Of a stretch of 64,000 bases of DNA, positions 36,630-48,476 are shown piece after piece; within the stretch, counting starts at the first letter, position 1, and each line of letters begins with the position of its first letter. Source of the DNA: Symbiodinium natans (Eukaryota; Sar; Dinophyceae; Suessiales; Symbiodiniaceae); assembly GCA_905221605.1 (NCBI GenBank), contig CAJNDS010000226.1, forward strand, positions 1-64,000. The letters are read 5' to 3'. Both the position numbers and the translations under genes were made by a program. Under the pieces are notes generated by a model. The model saw only the letters and a list, made by a program, of their open reading frames with translations, did no database searches and was not told the DNA's origin.

Positions 36630-39306
36630 TTACGGCTGTGCGTTCCAAGAATCAAGAATGGACGGGTCAGAAAGAAGCTCTTGAAACTCCTCCTGCAACA
36701 ACCAGGCAACCCCCCCGGAGGCGCTTTTTCAGCCGGCGCCGGCTGTCATCCGGCTGTCATCTCCTTCGCGGCGCGGCTTGGGGCTGGCCACCATGCCGCG
36801 CTTGCTTGTGCGCACGCAGGGCGATGTCGAAGCACCGCTTGTCAGGCGCCAGCTTCCTCTAAGCCAAGGGGAAGCTTATGATTCTGGAAATTACGATGTT
36901 TTGTCTAATATTCTATGAGATCTTACACCAGTAGTACTACAATCTACACAAGACCAAAGCAAACGTTGGTGCATGCGCTTTGCAAGTCCAAGACAACCGC
37001 AGCCTTGCTGCCATCTGCTCCAGCAGGCTCAAAGCCTCAAACGGCACTTCTTTGCTCCCAAACCAATCATAGGGCTTAGGGTTGAGGGTTGAGGGTTTAA
37101 AGCCGAACTTGTTGTCTCGCTGCCATCAGAAGTCGCATTCTCTATCAGCCAACATAGACGTAGAAGCCTTAAAGTGTCATGGAAGGAAGGAGTGAGGATT
37201 TGACTACACGATCGGGCCCCAACTGAGGCAGGGGCGACTTGCCAGTTGCTGCCTCCAAGAGAGGTGCCAAGACTTGAATGCAAAAATGGCCCTGGTGGCA
37301 TGCAAAGTTCAACACCCCTAAACCCCTCCCCCTAAACCCTAAACCCTCAACCCTAAACTCTCGGTGGGGCCTTCGGCGCAGGCCTGCAGCGCCCCGGTGA
37401 AGCCCCGCATGCCGGGGCCGGTGCCCTGGGGGCGCAGATCGTTGCAACCCGAAACCCAGAACTTTTAAACACCCCCCGGGAATGGAAGCGAGCGTCAATG
37501 GAAGGAACCTTCCTTGCGTTAGGACAGGGGCAAGGTTATGATTTTCAAGGGTTGTGGTCGGAGCTGGTTTGTGGAGGAGGGCAAAACGGGATCGTGTATC
37601 TTCGAGAGTTGAAGTCCGCGTCCGGGGGTGTGGAGCTGCAGGGTCTGTTTCGAAACGGGCTCCAAGGCTCATTCAAGGAAGGCTCCAAACACTCCGACGC
37701 ATCCAGGAGCGCCGCACCTCGAGGCACGGGCCCTGAAGGAACTCCTCATGAAACAGGAGCAGCGCCTGCGGCAGGCAGCTTTTGTGAGGAAATGTGGGGT
37801 TTTTTTCGGAGGTTTTTGATTTGCCGGAACCCAAGCAAAGATCACAAAGCCCGGCGATTCTGCACCAAGGAGAATCGAAGCTGAGCGCATCAATCGGGGC
37901 TGGTGGCCGTGGCCTGCATCCACCGGGTGTTGTAGGCCAGCGCGGATACGGCCTCGAGAGTCGAAATCAGTTGAATACTATTGAATACTCCCAACTTCTC
38001 AGCGGACAAATGCCGGGCTTCTGACAGCCCCGATGCCTTCGGGAGGCGGGGCGCCCAATGGCCGAAAGCTCTCAAGCACCGCCAGGGCCTCCTTTCTGAG
38101 CGCTTAAGAACTAACTGGGAAGAGCCACGGAAAGCCTTAAGAGAGCACTGCGAGCACTGCGAATTGCAAAGAGGCCCAGTTCTTGAACCGTGCTCTTCAA
38201 CTTGAACCCGAAACAGCAAGAGGCCAAAGGCTCTTTAAACGAAGCTTATCAGCGCTTGATAAGACAGTCTAAGATTAAGAGGGCCAGAGCAGAGCAGGGC
38301 TCCCTCCGCGCCTGCCACCGCCCAGCTCTCCGGCAAGCATCGATTGCCGCGGCAAATACCGCAGCCTGGCAAGCGCCAGGAAAAGACCGCAGATGTCCAC
38401 GCGGCACTTATAAGCATCTCCCATAAATGAGGGGCCCCCTAATATACCTTAGTAATACCTGATTCCAGGACCCCAAAAAGCGCACTTTCGGAAACCAGAC
38501 AACGAAGGTTTTGGGTTCCGAGCTTCAAGCCTCAAAGCCTCAGACGGGCCTTCCCCTAGGTGGTGCACTCTCGACGGCGCGTCGCTAAGCCTTGCAAACC
38601 TCTGCCAGGTGGGCGTCTGGCTGCTCGATGCTGCAGAGGAGGGCAATGGCCTCCACTGTGTACGTGAGAATGTCACAAGCCTTCAAGGAACCCGAAGCCA
38701 AAAACAGTCAAAAACAATGCCAACACCGCTCTCCCCTGCCCTTTGCCTGCTGCCACTGCTTTCCCTTGCCGCAGGCCGCGATGGCCGCGCTGGCCACGTG
38801 GCCATAGCTCCCCAGCCTCAGGGCTTTTTCTTGAGGTTTGCATGTTTCCGAGCGCCTTTTTTTCCACAGGGTGTGGCAGTGTAGCAGTTTGGCCTTCGGT
38901 ATTCGCCAACGAATGTGGGTTTCGGGCTGACAGTTCGGGGAGACGAGGTTAGCACTTTCAGCACCTCCATGTCGTGGTTGTCCCTGAGTGGGGCAGGAAG
39001 CTGGGCCCACCGACCCCTCCTGCCTGGCCTCCAGCCAGAGCCTAATCGCCAGCTCCCACACGCTGCCTCGGGAGTGGAGTTTTGACTGTGCATGCATACG
39101 ATTCTTTCTGTTGCAGGGCCTCTTGGAGGACTTCACGCGTTGTTGTGGCTGTCGAGGCTTCAAGCGCCTCTTCGCGATCTGGGGCCGTTCCCGTTTCTGG
39201 TTAGGGTTTCTCAGACATGCTCCCAGCCGATGCCCTTCTGGAACGCGCCTTCGCTGCAAGCGGACAGGACCATGGAATAGGTCAGGCCCTCAGAATGCAA
39301 CCCCAT
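36630..39306 (-). CDS. Pentatricopeptide repeat (PPR) protein
   Basis: Thirteen exons join in phase to about 242 residues: 39306-39217, 39167-39109, 38816-38747, 38680-38600, 38365-38312, 38091-38029, 37952-37914, 37765-37718, 37425-37371, 37252-37239, 37035-36998, 36856-36802, 36692-36630. PPR helices recur as TYSMVLSACSEG, SAAIAACGKGKQWQQA, FAAAIDACRRAGRWQEAL, AVSALAYNTRWMQALLL, TGALQACAEGSNWQALSLL and a final APDKRCFDIALRAHKQ. Two of the repeats are exactly 35 residues apart. PPR proteins bind organelle RNA and act in its editing, cleavage or stability. Exon 37252-37239 is a 14-nt microexon. Five introns fall at the same repeat position, after WEH, WQQ, WQ, WMQ and WQ, all in phase 0. The start codon at 39306 is a choice: an upstream frame from 39,448 begins with a hydrophobic leader but would need a 25-nt intron. 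An organelle targeting leader is therefore unproven. Confidence 0.85.
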
Positions 39307-39466
39307 GTCACGCTTTGAACATGGTGACTTGGACTTCGTCAGTGAACTTGTTGATTTCAACTCCGTGCTGGGAAGCGGCGTCTCGCTCCGTCTGCTTGTG
39401 CGCAGATAAAGCCAGCCACAGAGCCAACCTCATGCAGGACAGCAGCATGCCGTGACGTGATACGAA

Positions 39467-39817
39467 CTAACCCGACACACACAAGCTCGACAGGTCAGTG
39501 GTTCCGAGAAGCATGGCAGTCACATGCAGCCATTCTGAGAGCGGCGCTCCCACTGCGATGCGCTGCGGCAGGTTTTCACGGCTGCGTTGAGTCCTGCAAG
39601 CTTCGTTGTGGGCTTCAGTGAAGATACAGCGCTTGCTTCTAGTACACGCGCGGAGCGCAGTTGGAGCGTTTGACTCCCGAGCACGCTCAGCAGAGGGGCC
39701 TTTCGTCCCTGTCAGGAAGTGGCCTTCCGAGAGCATGGACAAGCCACGCTCCTTGGCAAGGTCCGTAATTCTGCAGTTCGGTGTGCGAAGACTGTGAGGC
39801 TTCATCCCAACCAGCAA
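39467..39817 (-). other. Open frame upstream of the PPR gene, coding status unclear
   Basis: This 116-codon frame is partly protein-like (TEAHNEACRTQRSRENLPQ). It may hold terminal exons of the gene at 40.1-40.8 kb or may be chance. No domain was recognised. Confidence 0.25.
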
Positions 39818-40073
39818 CTAAGCTCGCGACCCACAGCTTGCGCCTGAAAGCAGGAAACCGTCCAACGACCGGATTGACAAATGGGTGCGCTGCGAACAGT
39901 TGAGTGCAGTTTGGCACTTTCAACGCAAATCTTTCTCCACATTCAGAACAGAACAGAACAGGATGTGCTACTCATTTTTGTGCGTAGCCTGGAGAGCGCT
40001 GCAGCACAGATGGCAGCTTCCTGCAGGCTGTTCATGCTTTGTTCCTAGATTTCAGGCCCCAGGCCCTGTTAAC

Positions 40074-40138
40074 CTTGGTGCAATGCCAAGTCCCAAATAT
40101 CATGAATATCCACTGCCCCTCCAAGTTCCACAAAGGCC
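40074..40138 (-). CDS. Exon of an unrecognised gene; acceptor in telomere-like tract
   Basis: This is a 65-nt exon reading PLWNLEGQWIFMIFGTWHCT then K, with donor AAG|GTTAAC. Its acceptor GGGCTTAG|G is the last unit of the CCCTAAGC tract at 40,139-40,196. It probably belongs with the coding-looking stretches at 40.2-40.8 kb. No family is recognised. Confidence 0.5.
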
Positions 40139-40196
40139 CTAAGCCCTAAGCCCTAAGCCCTAAGCCCTAAGCCCTAGACCCTAAACCCTAAACCGG
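40139..40196 (-). repeat. Telomere-like tract, GGGCTTA then GGGTTTA units
   Basis: Six CCCTAAG units are followed by CCCTAGA and CCCTAAA units (+ strand). In - sense the tract ends GGGCTTAG directly before the exon at 40138. Confidence 0.92.
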
Positions 40197-40199
40197 ACT

Positions 40200-40790
40200 C
40201 GACTTTGAAGCGGCCAGAGGCCTCAACTCCTTTGGAGAGCCTCTGGCATCCCCAGAGTCCCTGGAGCTTTGAGGGCGAAGTGCTATGGGCACACCGGCTT
40301 GGCGGGCAATTTTCGGGTACCGAAAGAAAAGTGGACTGCGGGTGTCCTCGGCATCCCTCAGCGGGCTTTGTCGGAGCAGATTCTCCACCTCAACTTCTCC
40401 GAGTCCCGGGTACCGGGGGGCTGTGGAGATTTGCCGTAGGGTTGGTTGGGCCGTTGAGGTTTGGAGGCCCCTTGATTCTTCGGTCGCGTGGCGTAGGCAG
40501 TCGCAGTTTCAGGAGTTTCAGGGTGGAGATTCTAAGCTCTTTCATAAAAGTCTCTTGCAAGTGGTTGGGTACCAGTAGCCAGGAGGGTGGCCATTGCAGT
40601 GACCGCAGCTGGCTCAAGCACAGAGCCGGAACCAAACATCTTGGGATCACTATACTGCTAAAGATGGAGAAAACGCATCTCCGCCCCGGTGTTTTTTGTA
40701 GTTGTAGTGGTAGCCCGCAGCTTGAAGTCTCTCAACTGTGGCGAGTGAGGGCCTGACTGCATCCACGACAGCTGGACGGCGCTTGGATCT
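40200..40790 (-). CDS. Unrecognised gene, partial: three coding-looking stretches
   Basis: Stretches on the - strand read like real protein. At about 40,790-40,670 one reads SLATVERLQAAGYHYNYKK. At 40,657-40,538 another reads SGSVLEPAAVTAMATLLATG and ends FYER before a GC donor. At about 40,420-40,225 a third reads LFFRYPKIARQAGVPIALRP. The first two lie in different frames only about 20 nt apart, so either a short intron of about 60 nt starts inside the first (GC donor after RLQ) or there is a frameshift. It is the next gene upstream of the PPR gene, in the same direction. The function is unknown. Confidence 0.45.
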
Positions 40791-40799
40791 GGCCAGTTT

Positions 40800-42760
40800 A
40801 GGGTTTGAGGGTGTAGGGTTTAGTTTAAGGTTGAGTGTGTCCCAACAATGTACACATGTACATGAACTGGGAAATGAATACAGTACCATCACTATCAACC
40901 AACATCTGGTTGACGGTTTACTATTGAAACTTTCATTGAGTTCAACCTTTGTACGAAGTTCGTTTACGAACGCAGCGACACCATGAACGTTACAAGTACA
41001 TGTCAACACTAGTCAACACAATCCTTCGCGAAATGCAACCCTTTAAGCGTTGACGACAACCTTGCAAGGAGAGAGATGACATATCCAACTATCTGTAGTT
41101 TTAAAACAAAGAACATGCAGAAACAAACAAAATATATGGATACATGGGTATATATATATATATATATGCATGCATGCATACATGTATACATTTTTTATGT
41201 AGGGCTAGGCTAGGATGCGCAGATCAGCTGGCGCTTAAGGTAATGCGCCTAAACAACAAGAACAGTGGTGCTTGTGACGCACAGATCACTTCTCTGAAAT
41301 AAGGTTTTCTTTTGGGGTCCTTGTTATAATCAGGCGGCCCCTATGATTTAGGGTATCCAAAAGGGGACCATAGTTTAGAGAGCTGACCATCTGTGATTGG
41401 GTTTTTAAAGAAGCCCTGCCGCTTGCCGCTGTTGCTCCTCAAAGCCTAGATGCTCCGGCTACCTAGTTTATGTGCTTGCCATTCCGAATGCCACATCCGT
41501 ACTCGAAAAGGAGAAGCAGGCACTGAAAATGAGCCCTCTTTTGGAGGTTAGGTACACTGCTTTTCTTTCGGAAGCCCCACATATCCGGTGGGGTGCTAGG
41601 CACCTCCCTGGCTCTACACTCCCTGGCGCCTGTCCCGCACATCCGCCAGCCTTGGCCGATAGCGGGAAGTAACAAGAAGCCGTGGCCTCCCTTGCAACTG
41701 AGCCTGAGTCCCAAGGGTCTCGGGTCCCAAAACCCGAAACGTTTAGGATTAAAGGGTTAGCCCGCGCCACCCAACACGTCCCTGCGAAGCCATGAACACC
41801 TCCAAATATACCTGAAATCCACACTAAACTACAAAAAGCGAAGCAGGCCGCCCTCCCAAAGCCAAAACCTCACAGGAACGACAACCCTACGAGGGCCGAT
41901 TCAGGTGTCGGATCGAGAGAGCGTCACGCGGAACCGAAAATCCAAATTCCCTACCAAAGGGCGCACAGGAAGCGAGCCCAAAATGCAGGAACGTGTGCTT
42001 TCGCCACTTTTCCTCGGGCCGTCGCGACATGCCCCAGTCTCGGAAAGGGCGCAGGACGTAGGCGCATGGAAGGCGCGCGAAACGGCGCGATTCAGCAGCT
42101 GCCGCGAGGGGCGGAACTCTTGCTGTTTGTCATGGCTTTGGATGCCGACGGTTGCGGCAAGGTGGCTCAAGGGAGCGCACGGCGCCTGAGAGCGTCTCGG
42201 GTCGCCGTTCGGACTTCAAAGCGCCCTTTACCCTCCTGAACCCACGGAATGCTCGGGGCAAGTTGCAGAATGGCTCGGCTAGTGAACCTCCGGCTCTGCC
42301 CAGCAGCCTCCACCGACAGCGTTTAAGGGAGGTGGTTTTTTGTCTTTGTGTATGGCTTTTCGGCTTTTAAGGTTTAAGATTGGTTTGTTTGCTTAGGGGC
42401 TTCTTGATAAGGTTTACAACCTGTGGGGGGCGTTTAAGGGCTGGTTATGGGTTTTAGGGTTTGGGGTCAACAGACGCCGTAAAATCGCTATAATTGAGTA
42501 TGGGGAGGGGGGGAATGGGGAGGGGCGCAGGCGGGATATTGGGGGGGGGGGGGAAGGACCTGACCTCACCCCGCGCAGGGGCCCTTCGTAAAGCACTTGC
42601 CCAGCCTGCGGGCGCCGGACACGGAAGCTGCGGCGGAGGCTCGGCCGCATCAGCCCATCCCGACGCAAGGATTTTTAGGGGGGGTTTCCGACAAAAAGTC
42701 TAATCGACATGGGGCGGGTGCAGATTGTTAGGATCTCAGGCTTTGGGGTTCACGAGCACT
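40800..42760. other. No firm gene; AT microsatellite and open frames
   Basis: A (TA)n(TGCA)n tract lies at 41,150-41,176. Open frames overlap on both strands at 41,900-42,240. One + frame there reads QQLPRGAELLLFVMALDADG and could be an exon, but - strand frames are equally open, so I assign no gene. At 42,577-42,670 both strands again read like protein. Confidence 0.4.
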
Positions 42761-42769
42761 TCTGGGTTA

Positions 42770-42985
42770 TCAGGCGCCCAGAATGCTTGCTCGGGGTGTT
42801 GCGCGATGGTCTGGCAGCTTCATCAAGTTCGGATCGAGACGCAGCTGCGATCCCTTTGCCCAATGAAGCTGATGGCCCACTGTGCAAGCCTTCACCAGCG
42901 AACCTGCTGGCGACCCGGCCTGGGAAATCGAGCCATGCATCACGAAGCTCTCCACCGAAATCAATCCCTAAACCCTCGACCAAAC
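42770..42985 (-). CDS. Candidate exon(s), frame unresolved
   Basis: Two - strand frames are open here and both look protein-like. One (DFGGELRDAWLDFPGRVASR) begins just after GGGTTTAG|GG of a heptamer motif. The other (GHQLHWAKGSQLRLDPNLMK) ends at a TGA at 42,770. They may be consecutive exons joined through a GC donor near 42,890. No domain was recognised. Confidence 0.35.
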
Positions 42986-44087
42986 CCGTCAAGGCTGGGA
43001 GCCGCATTTTCTTACCCAAAGGCCGTAAATCCCTGGGTGAGAAAGAGTCAAGGCCCAGCTCGTGAGCTAGTAAGTTAGTACTCACCCCCATGTCATGATT
43101 TTACCTCCCTTACAACTATATAACACGAACATGTGTCTCCACATTGCCTCGGCTTTCATGAAGTAGAACATATAAACATATAGAACATACTTCAGAGGAC
43201 TTCCGCTACAGTGAAAATCAAAGAGGCACACGGGTTTATCGGGACCTTGCACGTATTGCTTCCCTTTTGCAGCCATCGTTCCAAAATTTGGGAGTTGCCC
43301 GGACACTTGTGGTCCCTTCTGGCTCACTGGCACAGCCGCACATGTTCCTCCCCATGCTATGCTGCTAACTCTTTTCGGGGCTCAGAATACGGGAAGGTCT
43401 CTGCACTATGCTGTGCTCTTCAGACAGCATTCATTACTATCTTCCTCACCCACAAAAGAACGATCCGTACAGAAATCTTGCAGCTCCGCAGTGAGAGATG
43501 CCCTCCGGCTACAATCCCTTTTGCAGCTCAGAAGATCAAGAGAGTAATGCGCAAAGCTCCATCTTACTTTTCAAAGTATAGGACCACCAGCCGCGTGATT
43601 CACAAGTCACTAGCAAATGCTGCCAGCTTATGGCGTCTCGCTGCACAGAGGCAGTAGATACCATGGAAATGGCGCCCCAACACACCCAAGGGGGCGGCAT
43701 GTCACACGAAGGCAAGTCGGTTTTGTTTGGGCTGGGAGGTCCCTGGGCGGTTCTAGCAGGCCCAAGGGCGCCTCTCGTGAGCCATACCCGGAGGCCTTTG
43801 AGAGGCCAGGAGTTCCTGGTTTTGTGGAAAGGCCTTGCAAGGCTTCCTTCCGGGAGTTTGGGAAGCCCCTTGAAGGACTCTGACAAGGGCCCGTAACAGC
43901 CCTGCGCCGGGAGCGCCCTGAACGGGAAAGCTCCAGAAAACTCTGTCTTTGCAAGCCTTGGAAACAATTTGGGAACAAACACAGTCTTGGCACCCTCTCC
44001 GAAAGCTTCCAATGTGCTATGTTGGGCAAAGATCAGAAGAGCCCCCCAACGCAAAACACCTCTTTTACGCAAGGTATCTTCATAGCC

Positions 44088-44580
44088 GCAAGTCTGTCGT
44101 CATTCAGCCTTGACACTCCGGCGCAAAGAAGAAAAGAAGTGAGAAGGCCCTCTGGCCGAAGACGTCTCCCAACGCACAAGCGAATTTGTCTTCCTCTCTC
44201 TCTTTCTCTCGAAAGATTCAATTTCTGACCTGACACTCCGGCATAAAGAAGAAAAGCCATGCATAGGCCCTCCGGCCGAAGACGTCCCCCGCAAAGCGTA
44301 ATTTATCTCTCGGAAGCTTCTATACATGTCCCTCACAAGTATTTGTATAGCAGCAAGTCTTTCGTCATTCAGCCTTGACACTCCGGCGTAGAGAAGAAAA
44401 ACGAAGAGATAGGCCCTGCGGCCGAAGACTTCCCCCACGCAAAGCGTAATTTTTCTCTCGGAAGCCTCTGTACATTTACTTCACAATTTATATGCATAGC
44501 AACAGGTCTGTCGTCATGCAGCCTCGACAATCCCCGAAGATGTCCCCACCGCAAAACCAAAATTTCCCCTCGGAAGCTTC
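44088..44580. repeat. Tandem repeat, ~110-150 bp, four copies
   Basis: The module GTCTGTCGTCATTCAGCCTT, GACACTCCGGCG(C/T)A, AAGAAGAAAA, GGCCCTCYGGCCGAAGACGT, CGCAAAGCGTAATTT and CTCTCGGAAGC recurs four times with decay; the last copy is shortened. No gene was seen from 43.1 to 44.7 kb apart from overlapping open frames near 43.6-43.9 kb whose strand I cannot decide. Confidence 0.88.
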
Positions 44581-44690
44581 TAATTCTAATTCTAGTGTCT
44601 TTCTCACATGCTTTTTCTTAGATGTCTACCAGTTTACCATGCAGCAAGTCATCTGCGTAGGCAAGCTCTGTGATATAGGAAGCATACTAA

Positions 44691-44848
44691 CTAGATACAA
44701 GCCCGAAGCACAGCATCGAGTGCAGAAATGTTTGAATGTGGGCTGGCTTTGGTTCGGCTGGATCTGGGTTGGCTCGTTTTGAGTAGTGTTTGGGCGGTCT
44801 TGAGGTGGGCACGTCTGCACACTTTTGCGTTCAGGTGACTCCTCTGCC
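44691..44848 (-). CDS. Candidate terminal exon; acceptor in telomere-like tract
   Basis: A 51-codon frame starts right after GGGCTTAG|GG of a tract (44,849-44,890) and ends at TAG. It reads RSHLNAKVCRRAHLKTAQTL and later NISALDAVLRACI. No family is recognised. It is supported only by openness and the AG|G acceptor. Confidence 0.35.
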
Positions 44849-45118
44849 CTAAGCCCTAAACCCGAAGCCCTCGGCCCAGCTAGCCCTAAGCCCAGTTGGC
44901 TTTTCAGCGCTGCGCCCAAACCCCCTGATGCTCCTGAAGCCGCAGAACAAACTTCAGTGAAGCTGGAAACTTCTCTTCCTTACCCCTTTAGCACCATAAT
45001 AAGAAAGATAACCTTACACATCCCGCCCATGGGCTGAACTATAAACACTAACTTAAAATGCAATTCCTCGGAGGAGGCTGTTGTCTTAACCCTCTCCATG
45101 CAAAGCAGAGCCAGCGAG

Positions 45119-45174
45119 CCAGTTGTAGCCAGCTAGTTGTTGCCAGCTAGTTGTAGCCAGCTGGTTGTAGCCTG
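45119..45174. repeat. 16-bp repeat (AGTTGTAGCCAGCT)
   Basis: Four copies of CCAGCTAGTTGTAG/TTGTTG run in tandem; each CAGCTAG or CAGCTGG core is near-palindromic. I see no gene around it (44.9-46.2 kb). Confidence 0.85.
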
Positions 45175-46179
45175 GCGCTTCCCTGCGGTCCCTGCGGACC
45201 AGCCGGTTTCCGTGTCGAAATCCCAGGTTTTGAGCTCCTCAGAGCGTTCCCTCTATTCCATCGGATCAGCTGCAAGATGAAAACATAAGAAACATCAGAT
45301 AAGAAGGATGAGATGATCATGCTTTGATGGTTGCGGAGGTGATGATGACTACTTTCCCCTATGGCTGGAGCTCTTATTGTGGTACTGGCGGTGACTAGAA
45401 CTATTCTAGGCATGGTGGTCTAGGAAGGCACAAAAAGTACGCAGCAAGACAAATGAGAGCGAACAAAGTAGCTTCTGTAAACTATGTTTCTGCTTTTGTT
45501 GAATCATAAGACATCAATCAATTGCGTTGGGAAGCTTTGATCTTCACATGGGCTGGGGGCTTCTGGGTATAGGCTGGCACAAGCAGCTCGAGGCCAGAAG
45601 AAAACCGGCGACACGCAGGAGAGAACTGAACTGGCTATTCAGAATTGAACGGCTTAATGGCGCACAGCTTGGCAGATCTATGCAGTGCAATGCAGACCTG
45701 CTTTCAGCAGGTCCACATGCTGCGCCCCTTAGTTCAAACTGGTCACGTTGAAGTCACAAAACAGGTCACGCCGGTCACGACCTCTGTTCTCACTGAACCT
45801 TCTTAGGCCTGCTGGCGTATGACAAGGGCAGCACCAATGCGGGTGCGATGTTGTTGCTTTTGTACCAGTCTGGGAATTTAGCTGCGTGACCGGGTACCAG
45901 GCTCTGAGGTGCCTTGAGCTCAGGTGCCCAGGATTCTACACCGTGCACGCCGCGGAGAATACAGCGACGGCAACATCCTCCTTTGTGTGCTTCATCTCTG
46001 TATCGCAGGCTTGATCTTCCTGCAACTTGAGGGCGACGACGTCCGATTGGGCTCCTTGCCCCAGAACAGGAGGCTCAATGGCCAGGCACAAGTGCAAAAA
46101 TGGAATATCGGCAAATATATCCGCCGACCCCAGCAGCAGCGGGGCGGCGTCAGTGAAGACCCATTTTTGTCCGGTTTAG

Positions 46180-48465
46180 GGGCTTTAGTGCATGGCCCCT
46201 TCCCTTCCCCCCCTCGCCTATGGCCCGCACTGCCCTTGCTGCCCGCCCACCCCGCTCATGGCTCCTCCGCTTGCTCCGCTCTTCCCGCCCGCACTGCCCT
46301 TCTCATGGCCGCGTGGTCCCCAAGGGCGTACCCTCCTCACCCCCACCCCCCCACATACACCCTGCCTATGGGTCCCTTCCTATGGCCCCATGGGCTGCCG
46401 CCCCCTCCGCTTGCTCCGCTTGCCCGCTCTTCCCGCCGCCCTTTCCGCCCTTTCCGCCCCCGGGCGCTCCATGGCTCCATGGTCCCATGGCCCGCCCGGC
46501 TTCAGACCTTATCCGCCTTCTCCGCCTCTGCCCTTCCTTTGCCCCCCCATGGCCTCATGGCCCCATCACCCTCAATGGCTCATGGCCCCATGGCTCCATG
46601 GTCCCATCCCGCCCCACGCCCCTCCGCCCTTTCCGCCCTTTCCGCCCCCTCCGCCCTTCCCGCTCCGCCCCCTCCGCCCTTCCCGCTCCATGGCGCTCCA
46701 TATGGTTCCCGCCCCCTCCGCCCTTCCCGCCCCATGGCGCCCACGGCCTCATGTTCCTGGACCTTTTCCTCCGCCTTCTCCGCCTCTGCCCTTCCTTTAC
46801 CCCTGGTCCCATCCCGCCCCGTGGCTCCCATGGCTTCACGGCTTTGGACCCTATCCGCTGACTTTGAAGGGTTCCAGTGCATGCCCGCCCTCTCCGCCCT
46901 CCCCGCCCCCTCCGCCCTTTCCGCCCCCTCCGCCCTTCCCGCTCCATGGCGCTCCATGGCTCCATGGTCCCATGGCCCCATGGTCCCATCCCGTGGCTTC
47001 AGACCTTATCATCCGCCTTCTCCGCCACCTCTGCCCTTCCTTGCCCCCTCATGGCCCCATGCCTCTCACCCTCAATGGCTCATGGCCCCATGGCTCCATG
47101 GTCCCATCCCGCCCCATGGCTCCCATGGCTTCACGGCTTTGGGTCCCAGTGCATGCCCGCCTTTCCGCCCTTTCCGCCCCCTCCGCCCTTCCTTCCCGCT
47201 CCATGGCTATGGTTCCCGCCCCCTCCGCCCTTCCCGCCCCATGGCGCTCCTTCTCCGCCGCCTCTGCTCCTTTACCCCCCATGGCCTCATGGCCCCATGC
47301 CTCTCACCCTCAATGGCTCATGGCGCCATGGCTCCATGGTCCCATCCCGCCCAATGGCTCCCATGGCTTCACGGCTGCTGACTTCACAGGGTCCCAGTGC
47401 ATGCCCGCCCTCTCCGCCCTCCCCGCCCCCTCCGCCCATTCCGCCCTTTCCGCCCCCGCCCTTCCCGCTACATGGCGCTCCATGGCTCCATGGTTCTGTG
47501 GCCCATGGTCCCATCCCGGTCCATGGCTCTCATGGCTTCACGGCTTTGGACGCGCCCTCTCCGCCTTTCCGCCCTCTCCGCCCTTTCCGCCCCCTCCACC
47601 CTTCCCGCTCCATGGCGCTCCATGGCTCCATGGTCCCACGGACGCCCGTGGACCTTGTCACTCTTCCTTCCAGGGCTCCATGATCCCATGGCCCATGGCC
47701 TCATGGCCCCATGCCTCTGGCCCCCAATGGTGCGTGCAATGCCCCATCCCGCCCCGCCCCTATCAGCTGACTTTAAAGCAGGGCCTCAGTGCACGCCCGC
47801 CCGTTTGCTCTACCCCTGCCACCCACACACCTCGCCCCGCCCATGCCGCTCATGGACCTATGGCTCCCTACCACCGACTCGCCCCATCCAAAGCGTTGAC
47901 ATGGACCTTTAGTGCATGCCCGCCCTCTTCGCCCTCTCCCCCCCGCCCTTTCCGCCCCCTCCGCCCTTCCCGCTCCATGGCACTCCGTGGCTCCATGGTC
48001 CCACGGCCTCACGCCCGTGTGGACCTTCTCACTCTTCCCTTCAGGGCTCCATGGTCCCATGGCCCATGGCCTCATGGCTTCATGCTTCCGGCCCTGAATG
48101 GCTCATGCATGGTCCCATCCCGCCCCATGGCTCCCGTGCCTCACGCCCCTGGACCTTATCGCTGACTTTCGTGCCCTCTCCGCCCTCTCCGCCCCATGGC
48201 GCTCCATGGCTCCATGGCTCCATGGTCCGTCCCATGGCCCCCATGGCCTCATGGCTCCATCCCTCTAGCCCCCAATGGCTCATGCATGGCTCCGTGGCTC
48301 CATGGTCCCATGCCTCCCACGGCTCTTCACGCCCCGAAACCCTATGTGCATGCTCGCCCTCTCCGCTCCATGGTCCCATGGCCCCTTTCATGGCCTCCTG
48401 GCCCATCAGCTGACTTTAAAGGCCCATGGCCTCATGGCCCCATGGCTCCCCTATGGCCCCTAAAG
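46180..48465. repeat. CCATGG/CCGCCC low-complexity minisatellite, ~250-bp degenerate units
   Basis: The + strand is built from CCTCCGCCCTTCCCG and CTCCATGGYKCTCCATGG words. An anchor phrase, GCTGACTTTRAAGG..CCAGTGCATGCCCGCC, recurs near 46,860, 47,140, 47,385, 47,770, 47,905 and 48,345, giving units of roughly 120-440 bp. The + strand is pyrimidine-rich with many CCATGG palindromes. Frames of up to 657 codons are open, but all are Pro/His/Met-rich by composition and their frames drift between units, so I do not call them genes. Confidence 0.88.
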
Positions 48466-48476
48466 CTCTAAGGCTA

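Noticed and set aside
39314-39448. Hydrophobic leader exon for the PPR gene (MLLSCMRLALWLALSAHK)
   Set aside because: It would need a 25-nt intron to reach the next exon, too short to be credible. It could still be a leader if joined from another donor.
41905-42240. Calcium-binding exon on the + strand (MALDADGCGKVAQGS)
   Set aside because: The loop lacks the usual acidic residue at position 12, and - strand frames across the same bases are equally open; strand undecidable.
46192-48165. 657-codon open frame on the + strand
   Set aside because: It is Pro/Met/His-rich purely because of the CCATGG/CCGCCC minisatellite; three frames are open at once and the frame drifts between units.
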